16,222 nucleotides of DNA from Thiobacillus sp. (GTDB lineage: Bacteria; Pseudomonadota; Gammaproteobacteria; Burkholderiales; Thiobacillaceae): assembly GCA_020216925.1 (NCBI GenBank), contig JAIWOL010000078.1:1-16222 (forward strand), given 5' to 3'. Below, piece by piece: positions 8,023 to 14,635 of the stretch (position 1 is the stretch's first letter; each line of letters starts with the position of its first letter). The position numbers and the translations under genes were made by a program. The notes below the pieces were generated by a model. That model saw nothing but the letters and a program-made list of their open reading frames with translations, had not been told where the DNA came from and ran no database searches.

Positions 8023-9071
8023 CCCCACCACACCTGTGGCAGATGCCGCAGACGGCCTCGCAGCTTGCCCGTCATATCCCTGACTGCCACCCATGGGCTG
8101 CTGAGGCGCAGCGCACGCCGGGACAGCAGGACCGCGCCGGGAACGGATCGGGCATCCGGCTGATGCAGGCGCATGACTTCACGCGCGATGACGGCAAAGA
8201 AGTTGTATTCGAACATCACCCGGCGGCGGGCCTCGTGCAGGGCCGGCAATCGCTTTTCGTATTCCCCGCTGGCGATGGCCGAGCGGATGATGGCTGCGGC
8301 CGCGTCCGGATCGCGGATATCGATGCGGATGAAACTATCGGGCGGAAAATACGCCTCGGCATCAGGGCAGCCGTAATAAAACGGCAGGCACAGGCCGAGG
8401 AAGGCGTCAGCCAGTTTCTCTGTCCAGTGATGCGCGCCCAGGTAGTTTTCCACCGCCACGTGGAATCGGTAGTCACGCAGACAGTCGGCCTTGTCGTCGA
8501 GCGGCCGGGCCGTTTTCCGGCCGAACAGGTCGAGTTCCGGCATGCGTGCGGCCAGTTCCTGCATGAAATGCGCGCGCCGGTAATGCAGGGTGTGTCTCAT
8601 GGCCTTGGGTGAATACACCATGGAAACGTCGCGTGACTTGGCCTCGTGTCTCGCGGCCCAGATGGCGTCGAAAGATTCGATCTGTTGGCTGCCTACGCCG
8701 TAGAACCAATGCAGCGCCGGTTGCGAATATATCCGCTGCGCATGCGGCAGGGCCCAGGCCGGCTGGCTTGTGAGCACGGCGCCAAACTGGCGCGTGAAAT
8801 CATTACCGTAAATTTTGACCGAGGCGGGTTCGGTCGTCACAAGCAGGGTGTGTCGGGGCGCGCAGGCCAGATTCTCGGTGCTGCATTTACGCGGCTCACC
8901 CGGCCGGGTCGGCAGGTCGTCATAGACAACCAGCCAGTCGTAATCGCGCGCATCCCGGTCGAAGATGAAGCGACAATCGCCCCACTCCGGCTCCCCGCCC
9001 GGCAATTGATGCAGCCAGCTTGCCGTTGGCAGGTTGGCAACGATCTTGACGCGTATCTGCGGTTTTTTCAT
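8019..9071 (-). CDS. Glycosyltransferase family 10 (alpha-fucosyltransferase fold)
   Basis: This 350-residue protein has the GT10 C-terminal signature. FHVAVENY (203-210), HHWTEKLADAFLGLCLPFYYG (214-234) and YFPPDSFIRIDI (241-252) match the family pattern of an E-N pair, T-E-K, and a proline before Y-x-G. It also has LLVTTEPASVKIY (76-88) and YSPKAMRHTLHYRR earlier on. Characterised GT10 enzymes use GDP-fucose to add alpha-1,3/1,4-fucose, for example in Helicobacter Lewis antigens. Here the LPS context suggests decoration of core or O-antigen, but the donor is unproven and no GDP-fucose synthesis gene is in the window. No membrane segment is apparent; the basic C-terminal tail (RRALRLSS, KLRGRLRHL) could bind membrane. 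The ATG overlaps the upstream GT9 stop as ATGA. AGGTG lies just before it. Confidence 0.82.
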   Translation of the reverse strand: MKKPQIRVKIVANLPTASWLHQLPGGEPEWGDCRFIFDRDARDYDWLVVYDDLPTRPGEPRKCSTENLACAPRHTLLVTTEPASVKIYGNDFTRQFGAVLTSQPAWALPHAQRIYSQPALHWFYGVGSQQIESFDAIWAARHEAKSRDVSMVYSPKAMRHTLHYRRAHFMQELAARMPELDLFGRKTARPLDDKADCLRDYRFHVAVENYLGAHHWTEKLADAFLGLCLPFYYGCPDAEAYFPPDSFIRIDIRDPDAAAAIIRSAIASGEYEKRLPALHEARRRVMFEYNFFAVIAREVMRLHQPDARSVPGAVLLSRRALRLSSPWVAVRDMTGKLRGRLRHLPQVWWG

Positions 9072-10150
9072 TCGAACACCTGCACCGGCGCCTCACCCCA
9101 GCGCGCCGGGGGCTCGCCCGACAGCAACCTGGCCGCCAGCCATGCCGGCTCGATGGCCTGCATGCAGGCATGATGCGCAGGGTTGGCGCAGATTGGCGAA
9201 TAGCAATTGATGCAGTCGAGCCGGGCCTGAAGCGCAACGACCCGCGGGCCGATGGGTTTGACGCGACGCGGGTCGGTTGGTCCGCACAGCACCACCACCG
9301 GTTGGCCCGAAGCCGCCGCAAAGTGCGCCGCCCCGGTGTCGTTGCCGATCACTGCGCATGCACCGGCACACAGCAGTGGAATATCGAGCAGTTGCAGCTT
9401 GCCGTTGAGATCGATCACGTAGTCCCTGTCGCCCGCGATCTCACGACACAGCGCCACTTCATCCGGGCCGCCGATGAGCGCCAGCCGCCACCCGGCAGAA
9501 TCGTGTAGCCGCTGCGCCAGTTCCCGGTACCGGGCTGCGCCCCAACGCTTGAGCGGATGTGCCGCCGCCGCCCCCGGAATCAGCACGGCGTACCGCCCCG
9601 CCTGCAGACCGTGCGCCTGCATCAGGGCCGATGTTGCTTCGCGGCGGCCGGGCGCAGGATGAAACACGGGCACATCGGTCTGTGCCGGAATCCCCAGCGA
9701 TTCGAGCACCGAGCGCATGGTGGCCAGCGCGTGCGCACCGGAACGCCGGATGGCAGGCTGCCGGTTGTAGGGAAACCCGCCGCGATTGCCGGCGCGGATG
9801 CGCGGCGCGCGGCCTGTGGCAACCCACAGCGCCAGCAACAAACGGGTGTGGTCGGATCGCTGCAGGTCGATCACCATGTCATAGCGACCAGCCCGGGCGC
9901 GGCGCAGCCAGGCCAGGCTCTGCGACAGACGCTGGCCGCGCGCGCGCACGTCCAGCGCCCATACTTCGGCAAAACGCGGATCGTGTTCGAACAGGCCGGC
10001 AAGACTGGGCAGGGTATTGAGGTGAATCGTGGCCCCTGGATGCGCACGGGCAATATCCTCGAACACGGCCGTGGCCATGGCCATGTCACCCAGCGCGCTC
10101 CATTTGATGACGAGAATGCGCGCCACACGCGGTTCCGTCGCGGGGGCCAT
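9068..10150 (-). CDS. Glycosyltransferase family 9, ADP-heptose:LPS heptosyltransferase-like
   Basis: This 360-residue GT-B protein has the GT9 signatures. They are VIKWSALGDMAMATAVFED (14-32), YDMVIDLQRSDHTRLL, the N-terminal-to-C-terminal linker VPVFHP, LIPGAAAAHPLKRWGAARY, LALIGGPDE, and GNDTGAAHFAAASGQPVV plus LCGPTDP (269-294). The family moves heptose from ADP-heptose to the LPS inner core. A cluster of four cysteines near the end (C313, C316, C321, C329, in DCINCYSPIC and HACM) is shared with WaaQ-type members. The ATG at 10150 is chosen over a TTG at 10153 because it forms TGATG with the dehydratase stop. It overlaps the GT10 gene by ATGA. Which heptose it adds, or whether it uses another donor, is not decided by sequence. 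Confidence 0.86.
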   Translation of the reverse strand: MAPATEPRVARILVIKWSALGDMAMATAVFEDIARAHPGATIHLNTLPSLAGLFEHDPRFAEVWALDVRARGQRLSQSLAWLRRARAGRYDMVIDLQRSDHTRLLLALWVATGRAPRIRAGNRGGFPYNRQPAIRRSGAHALATMRSVLESLGIPAQTDVPVFHPAPGRREATSALMQAHGLQAGRYAVLIPGAAAAHPLKRWGAARYRELAQRLHDSAGWRLALIGGPDEVALCREIAGDRDYVIDLNGKLQLLDIPLLCAGACAVIGNDTGAAHFAAASGQPVVVLCGPTDPRRVKPIGPRVVALQARLDCINCYSPICANPAHHACMQAIEPAWLAARLLSGEPPARWGEAPVQVFE

Positions 10151-11976
10151 CAATGCGCGCCCGGGGTGTATTCGTGGACGTGCTGGCGCAGCCAGGTCTT
10201 GACGGCGGCTTCATCCCGGCGCGGCCCGTACAGCCATTCCAGCCAGGCCGCAAGCGCTTGCGGGTCGGCGCGCCGGGCCTGGGCGATGCGCAATTTGGCA
10301 TGCGGCGTAGGCAGGGAGGATTCATCATCCGCGAGCAGTTCCTCGTAGAGCTTTTCGCCTGGCCGCAGGCCGGAATATTCGATGCGGATGCGATTCTCGT
10401 CCGCGCCCGACAGGCGGATCATAAGACGGGCCAGCTCGGCAATTTTCACCGGTTCGCCCATGTCGAGCACGAAGATTTCGCTGCCGTCGCCCATGAGGCC
10501 CGCCTGCAGCACCAGCTGCGCGGCTTCTGGGATGGACATGAAGTAGCGCGTGATCTCCGGGTGTGTCACCGTCACCGGGCCGCCCGCCTCGATCTGCTTC
10601 TGGAACTTGGGGATCACGCTGCCCGACGAGCCCAGCACATTGCCGAAACGCACCGACACAAAACGCGTGCTTTCCGGTTTTTGCATGGCCTGGCACACCA
10701 TTTCGGCAAGCCGCTTGGTCGCGCCCATGACATTGGTCGGATTGACCGCCTTGTCGGTCGAGATCATCACGAACTTGCCGACGCCGTGCGCCTGCGCCGC
10801 CGCCGCAAGCACGTGCGTGCCGAGCACATTGTTCTGCACGGCCTCCCAGGCATTGGCGTTCTCCATCAGCGGCACATGCTTGTACGCCGCGGCGTGGAAT
10901 ACCACTGCGGGACGCTGCTCGGCCATGACCTGGTTCACGCAACCGGCGTTCTTGACGTCACCGATCACCGGCACGATCGCCAATCCGGGAAAGCGCTGCG
11001 GCAACTCCTGCTCCATCGTGTACAAGGCAAATTCAGACTGCTCGAACAACACCAGCTTCGCAGGTTCGAATCGCGCGATCTGGCGGCACAGCTCGGAACC
11101 AATCGAGCCGCCGGCGCCGGTGACCATCACCACCTGGGCGGTGAGCAGCCGGTGCAGGCCGCTGTCGTCGAGCTCGACCGGATCGCGCCCCAGAAGATCG
11201 TCGAGCTCGATCCGGCGCAGGCTGGAGACCGACACCCGTCCCGCGACCAGATCCTCGAGCGAGGGGATCGTCAGCACGTTGAGTCCCGCATCGGCACAGA
11301 TCTGCGTGATGCGCTTGCGCACCTCGTGCGCCGCGGAAGGCAACGCCAGCACGACATCATCGACGTTCATCTTTTTCGCCCAGGCCGCCACGTCTGCAAT
11401 CGGCCCAAGCACCGAAATCCCCTGCACCAGCCGCCCCTGCTTGTCGCGGCTGTCGTCGAGCAGGCCGACGACATGAAAACCAGAGGGATTGCGCGCCAGT
11501 TCGCGCAGCAGGAAATCCGCCGCCGAGCCGGCGCCCGCCACCAGCACCGGGCGGCTTGAAGGATGCAGCACACTGGCCAGGCGATGCTCCTTCCATGCGC
11601 GATAGGCCAGCCGGCTGCCGCCCATCAGCATGACGAGCAGCATCGGATCGAGTATCAGCACCGAGCGGGGAACCACGGAGGGCACCCGAAAGAGAACCAA
11701 CACCACCGGGATCAACACCGCCGCGAGGCCGACGGCAAGCACGATGCGCTTGAGGTCCGGCAGGCTGGCAAAGCGCCAGATCCCGCGGTACAGGCCAAAG
11801 CGCCAGAACACCACGGCCTGCAGCGGCACCACCCAGGCCAGGGTGGAGAAAGCCGCCACCTGAAAGTCGTCCGGCAGCGCGAGATTGAAGCGCAGCCAGT
11901 ACGCGCCCAGCCAGGCGAGCACGGCGGCCACGATGTCGTGCAGGATGATGACGAGCGTGCGCGGATTAAGATTCAT
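10150..11976 (-). CDS. Membrane-bound UDP-sugar 4,6-dehydratase, WbpM/CapD/FlaA1 family
   Basis: This 608-residue protein has four N-terminal membrane segments within residues 7-120, a first Rossmann domain (VLVAGAGSAADFLLREL, 144-160) and a catalytic SDR domain. In the latter are VTGAGGSIGSELCRQI (285-300), HAAAYKHVPLME (361-372), STDKAVNPTNVMGATKRLAE (406-425) and the substrate motif FGNVLGSSGSVIP. The catalytic Tyr of ordinary SDRs is replaced by Met417 with Lys421, the S-M-K triad known from WbpM. Such enzymes turn UDP-GlcNAc into the 4-keto-6-deoxy sugar, the first step to QuiNAc, FucNAc or bacillosamine-type sugars. A longer frame to 12075 was rejected because its extra 33 residues lie in the upstream transferase gene. 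The chosen ATG overlaps that gene by 11 bases. The GT9 gene follows with a TGATG junction. Confidence 0.9.
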   Translation of the reverse strand: MNLNPRTLVIILHDIVAAVLAWLGAYWLRFNLALPDDFQVAAFSTLAWVVPLQAVVFWRFGLYRGIWRFASLPDLKRIVLAVGLAAVLIPVVLVLFRVPSVVPRSVLILDPMLLVMLMGGSRLAYRAWKEHRLASVLHPSSRPVLVAGAGSAADFLLRELARNPSGFHVVGLLDDSRDKQGRLVQGISVLGPIADVAAWAKKMNVDDVVLALPSAAHEVRKRITQICADAGLNVLTIPSLEDLVAGRVSVSSLRRIELDDLLGRDPVELDDSGLHRLLTAQVVMVTGAGGSIGSELCRQIARFEPAKLVLFEQSEFALYTMEQELPQRFPGLAIVPVIGDVKNAGCVNQVMAEQRPAVVFHAAAYKHVPLMENANAWEAVQNNVLGTHVLAAAAQAHGVGKFVMISTDKAVNPTNVMGATKRLAEMVCQAMQKPESTRFVSVRFGNVLGSSGSVIPKFQKQIEAGGPVTVTHPEITRYFMSIPEAAQLVLQAGLMGDGSEIFVLDMGEPVKIAELARLMIRLSGADENRIRIEYSGLRPGEKLYEELLADDESSLPTPHAKLRIAQARRADPQALAAWLEWLYGPRRDEAAVKTWLRQHVHEYTPGAH

Positions 11977-12931
11977 CGCGGGTTTGACGCCAGCGCCGGT
12001 CGACGGCGAGGAAGATCGATGCATACAGAACGGCCGACAGTATAAGCAAGCCGGGCGCATGCTGCGGCCACGCACGCAGCATGAACGCGAGGCCGCTCAT
12101 CGCGAGCATCAAGGCAAAGGCCGCCGCCGCCAACTGCCGGTGGCTGGCGCCGAGCAGCACCACGCGCTGGTAATAATGCGAACGGTGGGCCTGCCACACC
12201 TTCTCGCCGCGCAGCGCGCGCCGCGCCAGCGTGACACTGGCATCGACAATGAAAGGCGAGAACACCAGCAACGGAAACGCCCACGGCCACACACTCTGAC
12301 GCGCCCCGACGATGCCGAGCGTGGCGGCAAGAAAGCCCAGCGGAATCGACCCCGCATCGCCCATGAACAGGCGCGCGGACGGAAAATTGAAACGCAGGAA
12401 GGCCAGCGCCGCCGCCGCGATCGTCGCGCAGAACGTCGCCAGATCTGGCGCGCCGCCCAGCCACGCCGCAAGCGCCAGCGCGCCAAAGCCGATCACAGCC
12501 ATGCCGCCGGCCAGACCATTGGCGCCATCCATGAAGTTGTAGAGATTGGTCATCCACACCACGGCCAGCGTGCCGGCCAGCAAGGCCCAGCCGGTGAGTC
12601 CCAGCGCGAACAGACAGCCCGCCGCCGCGACGAAATGGGCGAGGAAGCGCACCCGCACCGGCAGCCCGCGCACATCGTCAAGCAAAGACAAGCCGGCCAG
12701 CGCGAGCGCGCCCAGCATCAGCGGCAACAAGGTCGCGCCGGCCAGCCACACGCTCGCCGCGGCGACGCCGGCCATGATGCCGAGTCCGCCGATGCGCGGC
12801 GTGGGCGTGGCGTGCAGCGAACGGGCGTTGGGATGGTCCATCGGCAAGGCGTGGCGGCGGCGCAGCAGCGCGCCGAGCACGAACCAGCACACAACAAAAG
12901 CAACGGCAACGGCGATCCAGTCGGGGGCCAT
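11966..12931 (-). CDS. Undecaprenyl-phosphate sugar-1-phosphate transferase, WecA/WbpL (MraY-like) family
   Basis: This 321-residue integral membrane protein is mostly hydrophobic helices, about ten. Motifs of the polyprenol-phosphate N-acetylhexosamine-1-phosphate transferases appear in order: MDHPNARSLHATPTPRIGG (31-49), LLDDVRGLP (83-91) with the Mg-binding aspartates, NLYNFMDGANGLAGG (129-143), FMGDAGSIPLGF (189-200) and the cytoplasmic HRSHYYQR (249-256). It would start O-antigen or other glycan synthesis by loading a HexNAc-1-phosphate onto undecaprenyl phosphate. Its neighbours, a WbpM-type dehydratase and a sugar reductase, suggest a WbpL-like preference for a 6-deoxy-HexNAc such as FucNAc or QuiNAc; this is inference. 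It overlaps the dehydratase start by 11 bases. GAGG lies 11 bases before the ATG. Upstream is a 113-base gap to the toxin gene, the longest gap in the window. Confidence 0.9.
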   Translation of the reverse strand: MAPDWIAVAVAFVVCWFVLGALLRRRHALPMDHPNARSLHATPTPRIGGLGIMAGVAAASVWLAGATLLPLMLGALALAGLSLLDDVRGLPVRVRFLAHFVAAAGCLFALGLTGWALLAGTLAVVWMTNLYNFMDGANGLAGGMAVIGFGALALAAWLGGAPDLATFCATIAAAALAFLRFNFPSARLFMGDAGSIPLGFLAATLGIVGARQSVWPWAFPLLVFSPFIVDASVTLARRALRGEKVWQAHRSHYYQRVVLLGASHRQLAAAAFALMLAMSGLAFMLRAWPQHAPGLLILSAVLYASIFLAVDRRWRQTRDES

Positions 12932-13044
12932 ACGCTACCGCGCCTCGTTCCGGCGCGCGCCGGACAACACACTCGAATCCCCAACCAGCCGGGGCCATTT
13001 ACCCGCGCGATCCCGCATTGAATTTCCGGAGTGAATGAAAGGGT
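12932..13044 (-). promoter_or_regulatory. Gap between toxin gene and sugar-phosphate transferase gene, possible promoter
   Basis: These 113 bases are the longest non-coding stretch in the window. They would carry a new promoter if the toxin-antitoxin pair interrupts the glycan transcript, but I see no good -10/-35 pair on the minus strand. The region contains a perfect 16-base palindrome, listed separately, and otherwise nothing recognisable. Readthrough from the toxin gene is equally possible. Confidence 0.35.
12949..12964. repeat. Perfect 16-base GC palindrome
   Basis: TCCGGCGCGCGCCGGA is its own reverse complement. It lies 18 bases upstream of the transferase start. As RNA it could form a six-pair stem with a four-base loop, but no T run follows on the minus strand, so it is not a standard terminator. 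It could be a protein site or an RNA hairpin, or chance in GC-rich DNA. Confidence 0.6.
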
Positions 13045-13431
13045 TCAAATGAGCTGCACCAATTCCGTGTAGGGAAGCAATGCTGCATCGGCGGTAATCA
13101 GCCGTGCAGGCAGAAGCCGTGCCTGGGCGATCAGAAGCCGATCAATAGGATCACGGTGGCGCAAGGGCAGCCGGGCGACCATCGCGGCATGCGCCGCGCG
13201 GACAGGCAGTTCGACAAAGCCGGTATCCCCGGCAGCCTGCGCGATGGCTTCTGGCGAATAGGGAAAATCGATTTTTCCGAGCGTCGCCTTGAGCGCAACC
13301 TCCCAAATGCTCGCGGCGCTGAAATAAACCGTGGTTTCAGGCGATTCAAGCTGGGCGACGATTGCCTGCGGCAGGCGTTCCGGCGCAGCGAGCGACCATA
13401 GCAGCACATGCGTGTCGAGCAGAACGACCAT
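13045..13431 (-). CDS. vapC: PIN-domain toxin, VapC-like ribonuclease
   Basis: This 128-residue protein is a PIN-domain ribonuclease of the type II toxin family often paired with Phd/YefM antitoxins. The acidic metal-binding residues are all visible: D6 in LLDTHVLLW, E44 in SIWEVALKATLGKI, D94 and D97 in RHRDPIDRLLIAQA, and D115 in LITADAAL. Family members cleave specific RNAs, often tRNA, when freed from the antitoxin. The ATG shares one base with the antitoxin stop (TGATG), and AAGGG lies about five bases before it, so translation should be coupled. Nothing suggests truncation, so it is probably an intact toxin. The target cannot be predicted. Confidence 0.9.
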   Translation of the reverse strand: MVVLLDTHVLLWSLAAPERLPQAIVAQLESPETTVYFSAASIWEVALKATLGKIDFPYSPEAIAQAAGDTGFVELPVRAAHAAMVARLPLRHRDPIDRLLIAQARLLPARLITADAALLPYTELVQLI

Positions 13432-13667
13432 CAGCGCCCTTCGAACTGGGACAGCTCTTCATCCGTCAGCGGCGTGTCGAAATCATCCGGAACGTTGAAC
13501 TTGCCCTTGAGGAGCCCGAGCCGGCGCTTTTTCGGCATGGCTTCCAGCGGAACCAGCCGGGCGATCGCCTTGCCCGCCTTGGCGATGACAACCTCCTCGC
13601 CGCCCGCCACTTGTTCCAGCAGGCGAGAAAGGTGAGTCTTGGCTTCATGGATATTGACGGTTTGCAT
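13431..13667 (-). CDS. Phd/YefM-family antitoxin
   Basis: This 78-residue antitoxin begins MQTVNIHEAKTHLSRLLEQV, the classic Phd/YefM N-terminal DNA-binding fold, followed by GGEEVVIAKAGKAIARLVPL. The C-terminal part (FNVPDDFDTPLTDEELSQFE) is acidic and probably disordered until it wraps round the toxin. It neutralises the PIN toxin encoded directly after it, and the pair should repress their own promoter. The ATG at 13667 is preferred over a GTG at 13673, because GGGG at 13673-13676 sits five bases upstream of the ATG and overlaps the GTG. The epimerase stop is only 23 bases before this start. Confidence 0.9.
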   Translation of the reverse strand: MQTVNIHEAKTHLSRLLEQVAGGEEVVIAKAGKAIARLVPLEAMPKKRRLGLLKGKFNVPDDFDTPLTDEELSQFEGR

Positions 13668-13682
13668 GGCCACCCCGCATTT

Positions 13683-13703
13683 GACTAAGTCTAGTCTAGC
13701 ATA
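13683..13703 (-). promoter_or_regulatory. Nested palindromes and -10-like box upstream of the antitoxin
   Basis: GACTAAGTC (13683-13691) and CTAGTCTAG (13691-13699) are two abutting odd-length palindromes. GACTA and TAGTC (13692-13696) also pair across them. On the minus strand a -10-like TATGCT (13703-13698) lies at their edge, about 30 bases before the antitoxin ATG, without a clear -35 box. Such sites fit the operator that Phd/YefM proteins bind to repress their own operon. The epimerase TAG stop codon (13691-13693) falls inside it. Confidence 0.45.
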
Positions 13704-14635
13704 GCGTCATGGCGCCATGCCCCGAGCGTCGCCGCCAGCCCGTCTTGCATCGAATACGGCGGCGTCCAGCCCAGACGCGACCGGATCAGCGAACTGTCCA
13801 GCCACAGCGAGCCGGTCAACCGCCGCACGGCGGCACGCCTGCCCAGCAGCGCACCGGCCAATTCAAGCACGCCCACCGGCACCGCCGGCACGCGCGCCGG
13901 CCGGCCCAAAGCGCGCGCCACCGCGCGGATCAGGTCGGGCGTGGAAACCGGCTCGCCATCGTCCAGCAAAAAGGTCTGCCCCGCGGCCGCCGGATGTTCG
14001 ACGCACAGCCGGATCGCATCGACGAAATTGCCCAGATACAGCAGGCTGCGCCGGTTGCGAACCGCCCCCAGCGGCAGCGGCCAGCCTCTTTCAACCACAT
14101 GAATCAACCGCTGGAAATTGGCCTTCACCCCCGGCCCATACACCAGCGGCGGCCGCAGGACGACGAGCTCCAGCCCGGTGTCCGCAGCAATCTGCCGCAA
14201 CCCCAGCTCGGCCTCCCATTTGGAAATCGCATAGGCATCCTCGGGCGCGGCGGCATCGGTTTCCCGATAAGGCGTGTCGCGGCCTTCGCCGTTGACCTTG
14301 ATGCTGCTGATGAAGACGAAACGCTTGACCCCGGCCCTGGCGGCCTGACGGGCGAGATTGAGCGTGGCCTCGGTGTTGGTGGCCCGATACAGCGCCAGCG
14401 GGTCTTGCGATGTGTCGTTCATGACGTGGACGCGGGCGGCGAGGTGGATGACGGCGGCGCAACCGGCCAACGCCACCCCCCAATCCGTCGATGCATCCAG
14501 GTTGCCGACCACGATCTCGTTGGGCAACCCGGATTTGCCGCGCACGGCAGGCACGACCGCATCGCCGGAAGCCGCCAGCCTGCTGCACAAGGCGCGTCCG
14601 ACAAAACCGGTGGCCCCGGTTATCAGTGTCTTCAT
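13691..14635 (-). CDS. NAD-dependent sugar-nucleotide epimerase/4-ketoreductase (extended SDR)
   Basis: This 314-residue extended SDR has the nucleotide motif TGATGFVGRAL (6-16), AAVIHLAARVHV (60-71), FISSIKVNGE (108-117) and the catalytic Y135-x3-K139 in DAYAISKWEAE. The loop RPPLVYGPGVKANF (161-174) and NFVDAIRL follow. It belongs with GalE-like epimerases and with the WbpV/WbpK/WreQ-type 4-reductases used with WbpM and WbpL. Given those two partners here, reduction of the 4-keto-6-deoxy-HexNAc to UDP-FucNAc or UDP-QuiNAc is the likeliest role; simple 4-epimerisation is the alternative. GAGG lies seven bases before the ATG, which overlaps the preceding GT4 stop as ATGA. The gene ends inside the toxin-antitoxin promoter palindrome. 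Confidence 0.87.
   Translation of the reverse strand: MKTLITGATGFVGRALCSRLAASGDAVVPAVRGKSGLPNEIVVGNLDASTDWGVALAGCAAVIHLAARVHVMNDTSQDPLALYRATNTEATLNLARQAARAGVKRFVFISSIKVNGEGRDTPYRETDAAAPEDAYAISKWEAELGLRQIAADTGLELVVLRPPLVYGPGVKANFQRLIHVVERGWPLPLGAVRNRRSLLYLGNFVDAIRLCVEHPAAAGQTFLLDDGEPVSTPDLIRAVARALGRPARVPAVPVGVLELAGALLGRRAAVRRLTGSLWLDSSLIRSRLGWTPPYSMQDGLAATLGAWRHDAMLD

Noticed and set aside
10153..11559. A 468-codon plus-strand open frame opposite the dehydratase
   Set aside because: It is antisense to a gene with clear family motifs. Its protein is rich in Arg, His, Gln and Ala with no recognisable domain, as expected for a chance frame in GC-rich DNA.
12917..12998. Similar short stretches at 12917-12931 (the transferase start) and 12985-12998, which could hint at a duplication left by insertion of the toxin-antitoxin pair
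   Set aside because: The match is only about 14 bases with one mismatch and one gap, both copies lie on the same side of the pair, and the stretch is GC-rich, so chance is likelier.
11885..13021. A 378-codon plus-strand open frame opposite the sugar-phosphate transferase
   Set aside because: The protein is almost wholly Arg, Gln, His and Ala, while the opposite strand shows all motifs of the transferase family.
13045..13667. The toxin-antitoxin pair as part of a transposon or other mobile element
   Set aside because: No transposase, integrase, terminal inverted repeat or clear target duplication was seen around it.
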